Of a stretch of 64,000 nt of DNA, positions 42,383 to 51,485 are shown one piece after another (within the stretch, counting starts at the first letter, position 1; each line of letters opens with the position of its first letter). Both the position numbers and the translations under genes were made by a program. The notes beneath the pieces are model-generated. The model was not told the DNA's origin. It ran no database searches and saw only the letters and a list, made by a program, of their open reading frames with translations. Origin of the DNA: Copromyces sp. CBS 386.78 (taxonomy: Eukaryota; Ascomycota; Sordariomycetes; Sordariales; Sordariaceae); NCBI GenBank assembly GCA_030685235.1, contig MU839108.1:124001-188000 (forward strand), in the 5' to 3' direction.

Positions 42383-43319
42383 CCTGAGTGAATACCTAGG
42401 CTATTGCCCTAACCCTGGGTCTGTCCAGTCATTCGGGCTTGAATGCAAGAAGAAACAAGGCCTCATTTGCACACTTTAATTCATGGTTCCAAAAAAAATA
42501 AAAAATAAATGGAGGGCTTGAGTGTAGAGTGATGGCGGGCAAATTGTATCGAGTGGTGGTCGATTTAATGTTTTGGCAGATTTGGCGATGGCCTCACTTC
42601 CGTTTGCGACCGTGGCGTTGGGCTCAGCATGCAAAAGTGTGGAGGGGAAACCAAAAAGAAAAGGGCAAATGACGGAGAGAAATATTTGATAGCCTGGAAG
42701 CGCACCAATGTCAGCACCAGTATCGATGGAACCTTCTTCTACTTGAAGTCCAACCGCTGTGCCTTCCCTCTTCTTTGTTGCGCGCGTGTTTGGCGTGGGA
42801 CCTGACCCCTCGTCGTTCGCGCTCTCACGGGACAGGAAGAAACAGTGCATACGCCCTAACCCTAACCCCATTCCTAGGCATCCACCACGACAAGTCTTGG
42901 CATTGTTTGACGACGATTGGGCTGACCTCGTCCTTTCACTTCGTCTTCGTCTCTCTCTCTCAACTTCTCCTTCTGCCACTTGTTATCGCAATGATATTCT
43001 TCATTTTCCATTCTTTTCATGATAACTCTTGATGTCTTTGTTTTTCTGTTCATCAAGTCCTTTCCCCACACCCAACCAGTCCATTCCTCACAGTCCTCTG
43101 TTTGCCCCCTGAGAACAGCTTGTTTACAGGGGTATTCGCTGGCCGAAATACCCGGGGGGTTGACCTTTACAAAGAAAGTCAAGGAGGAAACAACAACAAC
43201 CAATATAGCCCAGTTTGTCAGGACACATTACACATAATACCCAAAATCCGGATTATGATTTTCACTTTCCGGAAGACAACAAGTGAAGGAAACAAGAAGA
43301 AGGAATCGGCAGCACCACC
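42383..43319. promoter_or_regulatory. Divergent promoter region with telobox motifs, RAP1 / SWF1
   Basis: A 0.94-kb region between divergent genes. CCCTAACCCT occurs at 42407-42416, just before the RAP1 ATG, and CCCTAACCCTAACCCC at 42854-42869. Both match the vertebrate-type telomere repeat used by Neurospora. A CT-rich block at 42935-42975 probably belongs to the SWF1 leader. No protein gene seen. Confidence 0.6.
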
Positions 43320-44672
43320 ATGGGCACCATCGCAATCATCGCCGCCGTCATCCTTGGCATCTCATTCATGACCTTTGTGGCTTTATTTGGCAGACTACCT
43401 GCATTACGGTACATCAACAAATCTTCCTCTCACTCAACTCCTCCATCTTCATTGCTAACTGTGATCAAAAGAAACACTCCCATCTCCTTCCTCCACCGCC
43501 TAATCTGGATCCACCTCCCCAACGGCCTCCTCGCCGTCGATCGCACCTTGACCAACGGGCGGCTGACCAGCTCCCTCACCCGCCTGGCTCGTTACCTCTG
43601 GTACGACCAGCACCCGACCATCCTCATCTTCTTCTTTTTGTTGCTCGCCATCGGCGAATACCTGTATCTCCCCGTCGCCTGGCCTCAGCTTTCCTTCACC
43701 CACAAAGTGTTGGGCACCCTCGCCATGCTTTTTCCCTATTTATTCCTCTACCTCTCAGCCTTCACCGACCCGGGCACCATCAAGGCCGAGACGCACGTGC
43801 GGGAAATGGCCCGCTACCCCTACGATTTCTCCTTGTTTCATCCGGGCACCACGTGCGAGACGTGTCGTCTCCTCAAGCCGGCTCGGTCCAAACACTGCAG
43901 CATCTGCAAGAAGTGCGTGGGCAGGATGGACCACCATTGCATTTTCATCAACAACTGCGTGGGGGCCAATAACCAGCGGTGGTTCATTCTGTTGCTGCTA
44001 AGCACGGCCATCCTGACCTTGTACGGCGGGGTGCTAGGGCTGGGGATTATCCGCAGCAAAATCCAGGCGCGGTTCCCTTACTGGACTTTGATGCCGTGGT
44101 GCACTTCCACCGAAGCGTGGCAAGATGGCACTCTGGATTTCCACCGCTGGCTGGTCCTCTGGAGCTGGGGGCTGCAGTCGGGAGTAGCCATGGGATCCGT
44201 GACGCTGCTGGCGCTGCTGACGACGCCGTTGGTTTGGGGGCTGTTGGGCTACCATCTTTGGTTGGTGTATTGCGGGACGACGACGAACGAGACTATGAAG
44301 TGGCAGGATTGGCAGGCGGAGATGCATGAGGGTGGGGTGTATAAGCGGAGGATGGATTCTACACAAAACAGGGTCAAGGATCTGAAAGTTGAGCCGGCGT
44401 GGACGAGGTGGCCTGTCGAGGCGGAGCAGATCATGGTTAGGACCGATGATGGGAAGCCGCCGAGGTCGAGTCATCGGTTGCCGGGCGAGGGGGAGTGGGA
44501 GGCGGTTTGGAGGTTGAAGGATGTGGAGAATCTCTACGATATTGGCTTGTGGGATAATTTGGTGGATGTGTTCTTGCCGTACTTTATGTTTAAGGAGGCC
44601 AAGGGGAGGAGTCCGGTTGATGAGCGGGAGTTTGGGAGGGAGAGAGGGAGGCATAGAAGGCGGAGTTCTTGA
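43320..44672 (+). CDS. SWF1: Palmitoyltransferase SWF1 (DHHC family)
   Basis: Exons 43320-43408 and 43472-44672 encode 429 residues. The 63-nt intron (donor GTACAT, branch GCTAACTG, acceptor AAAAG) is a multiple of three and contains no stop, so an unspliced reading would wrongly add 21 residues between GRLPALR and NTPISFLHRL. Topology: one N-terminal membrane helix, two more before the catalytic loop, then the Cys-rich DHHC domain (CETCRLLKPARSKHCSICKK, CVGRMDHHCIFINNCVG) with the catalytic Cys in DHHC, then a TTxE-like TTNET after the last helices. Swf1 is an ER palmitoyltransferase that S-acylates membrane-proximal cysteines of tail-anchored proteins such as SNAREs in yeast. The C-terminus is basic (RGRHRRRSS). 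Confidence 0.92.
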   Translation: MGTIAIIAAVILGISFMTFVALFGRLPALRYINKSSSHSTPPSSLLTVIKRNTPISFLHRLIWIHLPNGLLAVDRTLTNGRLTSSLTRLARYLWYDQHPTILIFFFLLLAIGEYLYLPVAWPQLSFTHKVLGTLAMLFPYLFLYLSAFTDPGTIKAETHVREMARYPYDFSLFHPGTTCETCRLLKPARSKHCSICKKCVGRMDHHCIFINNCVGANNQRWFILLLLSTAILTLYGGVLGLGIIRSKIQARFPYWTLMPWCTSTEAWQDGTLDFHRWLVLWSWGLQSGVAMGSVTLLALLTTPLVWGLLGYHLWLVYCGTTTNETMKWQDWQAEMHEGGVYKRRMDSTQNRVKDLKVEPAWTRWPVEAEQIMVRTDDGKPPRSSHRLPGEGEWEAVWRLKDVENLYDIGLWDNLVDVFLPYFMFKEAKGRSPVDEREFGRERGRHRRRSS

Positions 44673-44927
44673 GTGATGATGTTTTGGTGAGATTTGATTT
44701 GGGATACCCATAGATGTCTTGAGAGTAGACAGATGTTGGCACGTATAGACACGCATGCGATCGCTTTCCTCCCGTTCGTTGTCTTCACGCAACGAGTTTG
44801 TCATGATTTCTCCAGGTTTCCTCATTCAAAAGGGGTATCAAGTCTATCGGCATTGCTTCCAATGGTACATAAAATAATACAGTGACTTACGGTTCCAAAA
44901 CAACTGACATCCGATCGTCTCAAACAC

Positions 44928-46454
44928 CTAGAACGACGCCTTCTCCCGGCCTCCCTTCGGGTTCGTTGTCCCCTGGTGCGGCGTTGCCCACACAATCTGA
45001 TCAAACGGTATAATCTTGCTCGCCGTCGGCGCCGGCTTCGTCACTACACTTCCCAATTCCGGCGCCTCCTCATCCGCCAGCGCGCGCTCGTCCCTAACCA
45101 GCCCAGCCATCTTCGCAATCGCCAACCGTGCGCCCGCAATACCCAACCCAGCATTCCTCGGGTCACCCGCACCCGTAACCCACAACTCCCTCTCCCATCC
45201 TTTACCCTCCACCCACGTCAAGCTCTCCTCCTCGATCTTCCTCAGCTCCTCCCACACTTTGACACACATATCCCCAATCGATCCCTTTTCCCTCTCCTTC
45301 CCCGCACCTTGATGATACTCCTCCATGCTGTCAATCTTATCCGCCTTGGTCAGAATAATGGTCGTCCTGACGCCCGCATCTCTCAACATGCCAAGAACGG
45401 CCCTATCGTCCTTCTTGACGCCCGCCACCGAATCAATCAGCACCACGGCGCCCTTCAACATTTTTCGTTTTTCCAGGTACTTGATGATCTCCTTGCCCCA
45501 CTCGGACTGCGAGTTGAATCCGTAACCGGGCATGTCCACGAGAATCAGCTGATTCGTCGGCTTCCTTTCCTTGCTGAACTTGGTTTTCTCCTCCCTCCTT
45601 TCGGACCTCGACTTTATTCTCGTTTCGCCCTGCTCCTCGGGCTCCGCCTCCTTCTTGGGCGGCGCCACTTTGGGTGGGGGCCCAAACCCGTACGCGTTCA
45701 TTGTCTTGGTGCTGCCGGCGTGCGCAGAGGTGATGGCCCGACCAGCTCGACGGGCTTCGAGACCGTGGGCGCGACCGGCGGCGGCGCCTGCGGCTCCCGA
45801 GAGGGCGTTGATGAGGGTCGACTTGCCCACGTTGGAGCGGCCCAGGATGCAGACTTCGGGCACGTGGGTGTTGACGGGGAAGTTGAGGAAGCGCGGGGCG
45901 GCGTACATGAAGTAGGGCTTTTGGCAGGTGAAGATGTGGGTGGCGGCGAAGAGGGAGTTGGGCGTCGGGGCGGGGGCCGGGATGGCGAGCTGGTTGGGGT
46001 CGTTGGAGGGCGGGGGGAGGAAGGAGAAGGAGGAGGGCGCTTTTTCGACTGGGCCTGAGGGCTTCTTCTTCTTGTTGGGCCGGAGTTCTTTGGGTTTTTC
46101 TGACTGTGGCTCTTTGGGTTTCTCGGGCTGTTGTTTTGCTTTGGGCTTTTCCGGTTGCCTCGCTTTCGGCTTCTCGAATAGCTGCTTCTCTTGAGGCTTT
46201 TCGGATTGCCTTGTTCCAGGCTTTTCCGATTGTCTGTCCCTGGACTTCTCTGATTGTGTTGGTGTAGATCGTAATGTCGGTCTTGCTGTCAAGCGTTGTC
46301 GTGCTTCGGTCGCTGTTGTGGAGGTGAAGAGACGGATGGAGGACATGGGGACGGCGACTGCGACAGGTCGGGAGGCTGCGAGTTGTCGGAGGACTAGACA
46401 TGTTAGGTTGGGAGGCATGGCCAAAATACTGGCCATTGCCCTTTGGTTCGTCAT
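44928..46454 (-). CDS. EngB/YihA-type GTPase, probably mitochondrial ribosome biogenesis
   Basis: One exon encodes 508 residues. A basic N-terminus (MTNQRAMASILAMPPNLTC, with an alternative in-frame Met at residue 7) looks like a mitochondrial targeting sequence. Residues about 60-130 are a degenerate tandem repeat of EKP units rich in Lys and Gln. The GTPase domain follows: P-loop CILGRSNVGKSTLINAL, G3 DMPGYGF, G4 TKAD, and helix EWGKEIIKYLEKRKMLKGAV. A lysine/glutamate-rich insert of about 45 residues sits before G3. Bacterial relatives assist large-subunit ribosome assembly, so a mitoribosome assembly role is inferred. The gene is divergent from FMC1, another mitochondrial protein gene, across 285 bases containing a telobox. 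It converges on SWF1 with a 255-base gap. Confidence 0.9.
   Translation of the reverse strand: MTNQRAMASILAMPPNLTCLVLRQLAASRPVAVAVPMSSIRLFTSTTATEARQRLTARPTLRSTPTQSEKSRDRQSEKPGTRQSEKPQEKQLFEKPKARQPEKPKAKQQPEKPKEPQSEKPKELRPNKKKKPSGPVEKAPSSFSFLPPPSNDPNQLAIPAPAPTPNSLFAATHIFTCQKPYFMYAAPRFLNFPVNTHVPEVCILGRSNVGKSTLINALSGAAGAAAGRAHGLEARRAGRAITSAHAGSTKTMNAYGFGPPPKVAPPKKEAEPEEQGETRIKSRSERREEKTKFSKERKPTNQLILVDMPGYGFNSQSEWGKEIIKYLEKRKMLKGAVVLIDSVAGVKKDDRAVLGMLRDAGVRTTIILTKADKIDSMEEYHQGAGKEREKGSIGDMCVKVWEELRKIEEESLTWVEGKGWERELWVTGAGDPRNAGLGIAGARLAIAKMAGLVRDERALADEEAPELGSVVTKPAPTASKIIPFDQIVWATPHQGTTNPKGGREKASF
46081..46262 (-). repeat. Degenerate coding repeat (EKP units) in the EngB-like gene
   Basis: About seven degenerate units of roughly 9-10 residues, each centred on EKP or EKS and flanked by Arg/Gln/Lys (for example RQSEKPGTRQSEKPQEKQ), are encoded in the linker between the presequence and the GTPase domain. 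Confidence 0.75.
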
Positions 46455-46739
46455 GGCGGAGTATGTTGAGGTTGTCGGGATCTTGTCTGGCGCAAGAGAA
46501 TGTCGCAGGATTCAATTCGACTTTCTGTAATTGATAAGCTAACCTAAATCCCGATAACACCAGCTTTGCCTGCCGCGAATGATGTCTAGGGTTAGGGTTG
46601 TACTAGAGCTAAATGGAGCTCGTTGGAAGCTCGGGATATTTCTTTCTGGAGCACCAAGTCCCAGAAACTGACCTCGCATCCTCCACATCCGCACTCTGCC
46701 GTCGCAAACTCTCCCACCACCACCCACCACAACGTCAAA
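46455..46739. promoter_or_regulatory. Short divergent promoter with telobox, EngB-like GTPase / FMC1
   Basis: Two nuclear genes for mitochondrial proteins share 285 bases. TAGGGTTAGGGTT at 46587-46599 is a two-unit telobox located near the middle, 133 bases from the GTPase ATG and 141 from the FMC1 ATG. Confidence 0.6.
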
Positions 46740-47096
46740 ATGTCTTCGGCCGCAAAGACCCATATCCTCCATCTCTACCGCGCCTTCCTCCGCGAGCTTC
46801 CTCCCCGGCCCTTCCTCACCACCCCGCGCGCCCCCCTCCACCAGCGCCTCCGCGACTTCGTCCAATCCGCTGCCGCTCCCGCCTCCACCGCCGCTGCCAC
46901 ACCCGTTCACAAGCCCTCCATCGCCGAAGCCGAACAGCTCCTTGCCTACCTCCAAGCACAGCGGGAATACGTCACTCTGTTGGAGCGCTACAACCCCGGC
47001 ATGGGCATGGACGAGGAGACCAAAGTTAGGTTGACGGCCAAGAGGGTGGGTATGGACCTGCCCAAGGAGTTTAAGGATGGGGAGGAGGACAAGTAA
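46740..47096 (+). CDS. FMC1: ATP synthase assembly factor FMC1, mitochondrial
   Basis: One exon encodes 118 residues. The N-terminus has the LYR-type start HILHLYRAFLRELPPRPF and the C-terminus the conserved LLERYNPGMGMDEETKVRLT and AKRVGMDLPKEFKDG. Fmc1 is a small matrix protein of the LYR superfamily that in yeast supports Atp12-dependent F1 assembly at elevated temperature. An Ala/Pro-rich linker (about residues 45-60) is the only low-complexity part. The ATG at 46740 is preferred because upstream in-frame sequence is His/Pro-rich leader. Divergent from the EngB-like GTPase gene. Confidence 0.88.
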   Translation: MSSAAKTHILHLYRAFLRELPPRPFLTTPRAPLHQRLRDFVQSAAAPASTAAATPVHKPSIAEAEQLLAYLQAQREYVTLLERYNPGMGMDEETKVRLTAKRVGMDLPKEFKDGEEDK

Positions 47097-48398
47097 GCTG
47101 TGGTCAACCGCCATGACCGCTCCGTATGCGCGTGTATAACAAAGAAAGACTGTATTATTGCTGGGTTGGACTTGGGTGGAAGAAAGGCGTTATGGGAGTT
47201 CTGCTTTGGCCATGGATTGGAAAAGACTTGGGAGACGGGATTTGGAAGAACCGCAACAACGGTTCGTGTTGAGCATGAGAAGGGAGGGGAGGGGAGATGG
47301 AATAAGATCGGGATTCGAGTAATACGATCGACGGCGGTGGCATCGACAAAGGCTAAGAAGCAAGATGTGCAAGATCCAAGTTCGATGGCCAAGAGGATCG
47401 AAACCAGTGACGGGAAAGCAAGCACAGTTTGGGAAGGAATGGGAAATTCGAAAGGCCCCCAAAAAAAGCCAAAAAGCTCAGTCGCCCAAGCCTGAGTTGA
47501 ACCCAGGACCAGCTGCAACCTACGAAAACTGTACCACCAGTACCGCGCACTGAGCAATGTTTTCTGGCTCCCGTACACCACACCGCTTGGCCACGCTCGA
47601 GGCGGAATAAGTGCGTGTGTAGGTACGAGAGTTATTGGAAGATTTGAGCTTGGGGTTTATATGGTCCAATCCAAGGTCCAGTGGACTAATGTATCGACCA
47701 CTCGCCGGTGCGCGGCAGTGTCTGCCTTTTCTCCTGTCGGACATGCAGGCCACCGACCGACTCTTTGTGCCGTTTCGAGACCCTCGTGTGAGCTAGCCGG
47801 CTCCCCTTTTTGCATCCCATCATCTCGAGACGCAACGAGGCGGACAGTCTCGAGTTACCTACAAGCATCAACGGCGGGCAATCGAAAGACACGAATTATA
47901 TTTACCAACTTTTGACCTTGTCGAGCTATGGTATCAGCATTATCAATGCAATGGAGGATTCATATGTGTTGATCAGTAACAGGAACGGGTGCTTACCATG
48001 GTGTTGGTCATGTTTGGGAATCCGCCTTCATTGTGTCCCTGTCAAATGGCAGCAAAGCCGAGTACACGACAACCTCACTCGCAACCGTCATGATTCTCCA
48101 GCATGTGTTTGCCTTCGTCATAGTAAACAAGACCCTCGCTTACGCCCCTATTTGGGTCTGTTAGCTATCCTCACAATCGATGATTTTTTTCCAAACCCCA
48201 CCTCTAAATTACTGTAAGTAGCTTGCCGAACAACTCGTGGATGCTCCATACCTGTCGGAGTAATAGGTATCCTCCTATATTCTTGCAGTTCCTCTCCAAT
48301 CAGTATACCCGCGTCCTGTATCTCCCACTCTCCACACCTACCTAACCTTGAACCCTTGACACTCCAATCCACACGGCAAATCACCTTCACCTACCCTT
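47097..48398. other. Intergenic, convergent region with a Pol III-like unit
   Basis: Between the 3' ends of FMC1 (+) and the FAD oxidase (-). It contains a tRNA-like candidate at 47476-47555 (listed separately). Otherwise only short frames without support. Confidence 0.45.
47476..47555 (-). other. tRNA-like / RNA polymerase III candidate unit
   Basis: On the minus strand an 80-nt segment starts GCTCAGT and ends ACTGAGC, a perfect 7-bp terminal pairing, followed at once by five T and a second T run. It contains a B-box-like GGTTCAACTC (47494-47503 complement) in a 5-bp T-arm-like stem, and an A-box-like GTACTGGTGGTA (47532-47543 complement). It does not fold into a standard cloverleaf: the T-arm is separated from the terminal stem and no anticodon stem is clear. 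It may be a decayed tRNA, a tRNA-derived element or a small Pol III RNA. Confidence 0.35.
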
Positions 48399-50365
48399 TC
48401 AACCCCCCCAACCCATTCCCAAAACCTCCTCATCCCCCTTCCTCTCCTCACAAAACCCTCCCATCCTCCCCTCCCCATCCCACCTCCTCCTAACCTCTTT
48501 TATCTTTCTCGCACACTCATCACTCCAGAACCTGGCCCTCCTGACCCTAAAGGCCGCATCACCCAAGTAACTCCCCACCGCATAGTTCTCGACCCCCCTA
48601 AACACGTCCCTAACCCACTCCGTACACCGCTCGTCATCTTGGGGATCAGACCAAACGGTGCAAACGGCAAAATAGTGATCCGACTGCATCGAGAGGGCCA
48701 TTGGTTGCCCTTGGGCGTCGAGGAGGGGACGGCGGGAGCGGGGGTTCATGGAGAACCAGAGGGCGGAGGACTTAACCGTCGGTAATGTGGTGAACGCCTT
48801 TTCAAGGACGTGTGGGACGTCCAATGCGCCTTGATCAAGGCCGGAAGGAGACGCTCCAATCTCGGAAGGTCGGGAGGAAGGGGATGATAGAGTTGGCGAT
48901 GAGAGGTCATTAGCTATATAAGCGTTGTCAGAGCAATATCTGTGCCCTAGCGGGTTGGCCAACAACTGTTGGGTGTACTCCTGCGTGAGGGAGGTGGGTT
49001 GGCAGAAGATCAGGTGTTTGGTGCCGGGCGGGTGGACCTCGTGGATGGGTTGCAGGGCGGCGAGGGCGGAGGAGCGGGAGTTGGTGAAGAGGGTGAAGGA
49101 GGCGAGGATGGTGGGTTCGGGGTCGTAGTCTGAGTCTGGGTTGATTGGATCGGAGCGAAGGTGAGTGGACACGCAGACCATTTCCATGCCTGGGTCGCAG
49201 GTTGGTGCGATCTAGATGGCTGTAAGCTTGGAGAACTGATGAGTAAAAGGTTAAGGATGGGGGAAACGTACGTTGATTTCCCACTGGAGCACTTTCTTAA
49301 AGAGAGAGACGGGGTAGAAGTACAAGCTTTGGTACATCTCCATAAGTGGTCGAGTCTGGAGGTAGAAACGAGTAGCAATAGCTGGGAATCCGGGACCTGC
49401 TCCCCGCGCCGCCCAGAAGAGATCGGGGTGGGAGTCGTTGTTGATGAGCAAGTGTTGACCATGGGCTGTGACGACTTCCATGCTAATGACGGATTCACAT
49501 GCCCAGCCCCAGTTCTGTGTTGTTCCAGAATTCATGTCAGCATCGTTTACCATCCCCTTTTTTGCTTCCGGCAAGAAACCCTTCTTCATATCCATATCCC
49601 CCCAAATTAAAAACTCACCTTACAATTCCACCCCATCCCCCCTTGCAACAAAAACCCTCCCAGTCCAACATCAGGACAATGTCCTCCCGCAAACATCCTC
49701 CCCTTCTTGACCAAAAACTCATTCAGTTCCCGCCCCGTCATCGCCGGCGGACACGCCACCACTTCCGACTCTTCATCATACCAAACACACGCCTCCGCCG
49801 GTCCTTTTTGGTCTGCATCCCTCAGTAGCTCCTCCGTCTCCTTATACCCATCATGATGTCCATGTCCATTTCTCTTGGAAAAAAGTCCCTCCGGCAATCC
49901 CAGCTCACATAAATCAACCAAAACCGCACCCCGCCTCACGCTCCACGCCGCCCAACTATGGCCCCCACTGCGCACACTCACTCGCTTGCCTGTGGCCTTG
50001 GCGTACTCAACGGCTGCGATGACTTCGGCGACGGAGCGCGGACGGACTACGGCGTGCACGTGGGGGGTGAGGGAGTAATCACGGCGGTGGTTGAAGACGC
50101 GGCCCCAGACGGCCTCTGTGAACTCGGTGGAAGATGGGGAGTGATTGAAGATGGTGTTTTTGGGGAGCTCGGGAGGATATGGGTGAGAATCGATGTCCAT
50201 TTGGTCATCATGATTTTCATGTTTCTTGTTGTTGACTGCGGCGGCCGCTGCTCGGTCTCTGGCGGCGAAGCATGAGGGGATCCAAGCGGGGATTGAGGAG
50301 GAGGAGGAGGAGGACGGGTCGTCGGTGATGGTTAGGTGGTCTAACTTCTGGGCCAGGGATTCCAT
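48399..50365 (-). CDS. FAD-linked oxidase, berberine-bridge-enzyme-like, bicovalent flavin type
   Basis: Exons 50365-49619, 49514-49272 and 49211-48399, with introns of 104 and 60 nt, encode 600 residues. The FAD_binding_4 domain shows VSVRSGGHSWAAWSVRRGAV, whose His is the usual 8-alpha-histidyl attachment residue, and FAGGHCPDVGLGGFLLQGGM, whose Cys aligns with the 6-S-cysteinyl residue of BBE-like enzymes; both are present, so bicovalent flavin is likely. The substrate-binding half includes DLFWAARGAGPGFPAIATRF and ends with WSDECARKIKEVRRRWD. There is no clear secretion signal: the N-terminus is MESLAQKLDHLTITDDP followed by a Ser run, so the protein is probably intracellular. The substrate is unknown; relatives oxidise sugars, alkaloids or polyketides. 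No neighbouring biosynthetic genes point to a cluster. Confidence 0.88.
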
Positions 50366-51485
50366 TATGGGCTTGAGGAAACAGAATTGGATGAAGATGA
50401 AGGTTTTTTTAATATTTTTTCCATTCAGTTGTCAAGGCGGACTATCATCTCGCTTCCTCAACGTTGGTGGACACCTGTTGAAGTTGAGGAGAGAGAGTGT
50501 CATCGTTGCAACCATCTCAGGCACTGACTGGCCTGCAGGCCGAACCCCACCGTTACGCTCTAATGGAAACCGCTAGCGGGCAACTGTTGGATCAACGATA
50601 AACAGACGCCTGTAAGTGGCTGAAGAATAATAATCCAGCTGGACTCTGACAAGGGCTATGGTTTCGTTGATGTTGACGACCATGATGGCGATGGGGAGAC
50701 TCGGGCATGCATGCATGCTTGGACACCTCAGTGAAGACCCTTTTCAGGTCGGTTAAGTGAAGAAGCGCCTGAAGCCACTGTAAATGCAGCGCTGTTGTCG
50801 CTGTTAGAGCGGGTTTCTCGGAATGGCGGTCCTGAAAGGGGGTGTAAACATTTCTCAAACACGGGGGTTAGGGTTAGATGAATGAAATGGGACTTGGAAC
50901 ATCGACGACGACACTATGATCCATCGCAGTATAGACATTCTGTCTTGTCATATACTATGGCTTATACGTGACTTTGTACTCATCCGAAATCCTTACCAAG
51001 AATTTTGTGCGAGAGAGAAAAGGTTCGACAAGCTTTCTTGTTGGCTGGTGGTACCTGCAGCATCAAGTAATGAGAGAAGATGGTAGCTCAAGGCATTGCG
51101 CTGGTATAACTGAGAAGCTAAGTGCCTGTGTAAATACAATGACCACCGTGAAATGAAGAGGCTTGACCAGCAATTCTTCGAGTCTGTCGCTAGATAAGTC
51201 ATCCGAGTGCCATATGTCTGCTAGATGACGGGCATATCTGAATGCAGCATCGACTGTGTCTCGGGCGAGGAGAGCCAAGCCAAGAGATAATACATGCGAG
51301 GAGATAGAAAGCTAGGAATAGCAAACCCCAACATGCTCCAAGATCCCTTCTCCCCCAACACCATGTCCGAAATACCCCAGTCGAACAAAATTGCCTGCCT
51401 CACCCAACTCCTGCGACCCATGTCCGTAGATGATGCAATATGACTGGTCCGGACTCCCAGGAAGAGACGTTGAAAGTGCTCAACC
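50366..51485. promoter_or_regulatory. Promoter region of the FAD oxidase, with telobox
   Basis: This region lies upstream of the FAD oxidase and contains the 3' flank of the APH-like gene. A two-unit telobox GGGTTAGGGTTAG occurs at 50865-50877, 500 bases from the oxidase ATG. No gene seen. Confidence 0.45.

Noticed and set aside
43409..43471. Reading SWF1 as a single exon of 450 residues
   Set aside because: The 63-nt segment has a donor, a GCTAACTG branch point and an acceptor, and removing it restores the conserved GRLPALR-NTPISFLHRL junction.
45433..46560. A 375-codon minus-strand frame overlapping the EngB-like gene in another phase
   Set aside because: Same strand, shifted frame; Arg/Pro-rich translation typical of out-of-frame GC-rich coding DNA, while the accepted frame contains all GTPase motifs.
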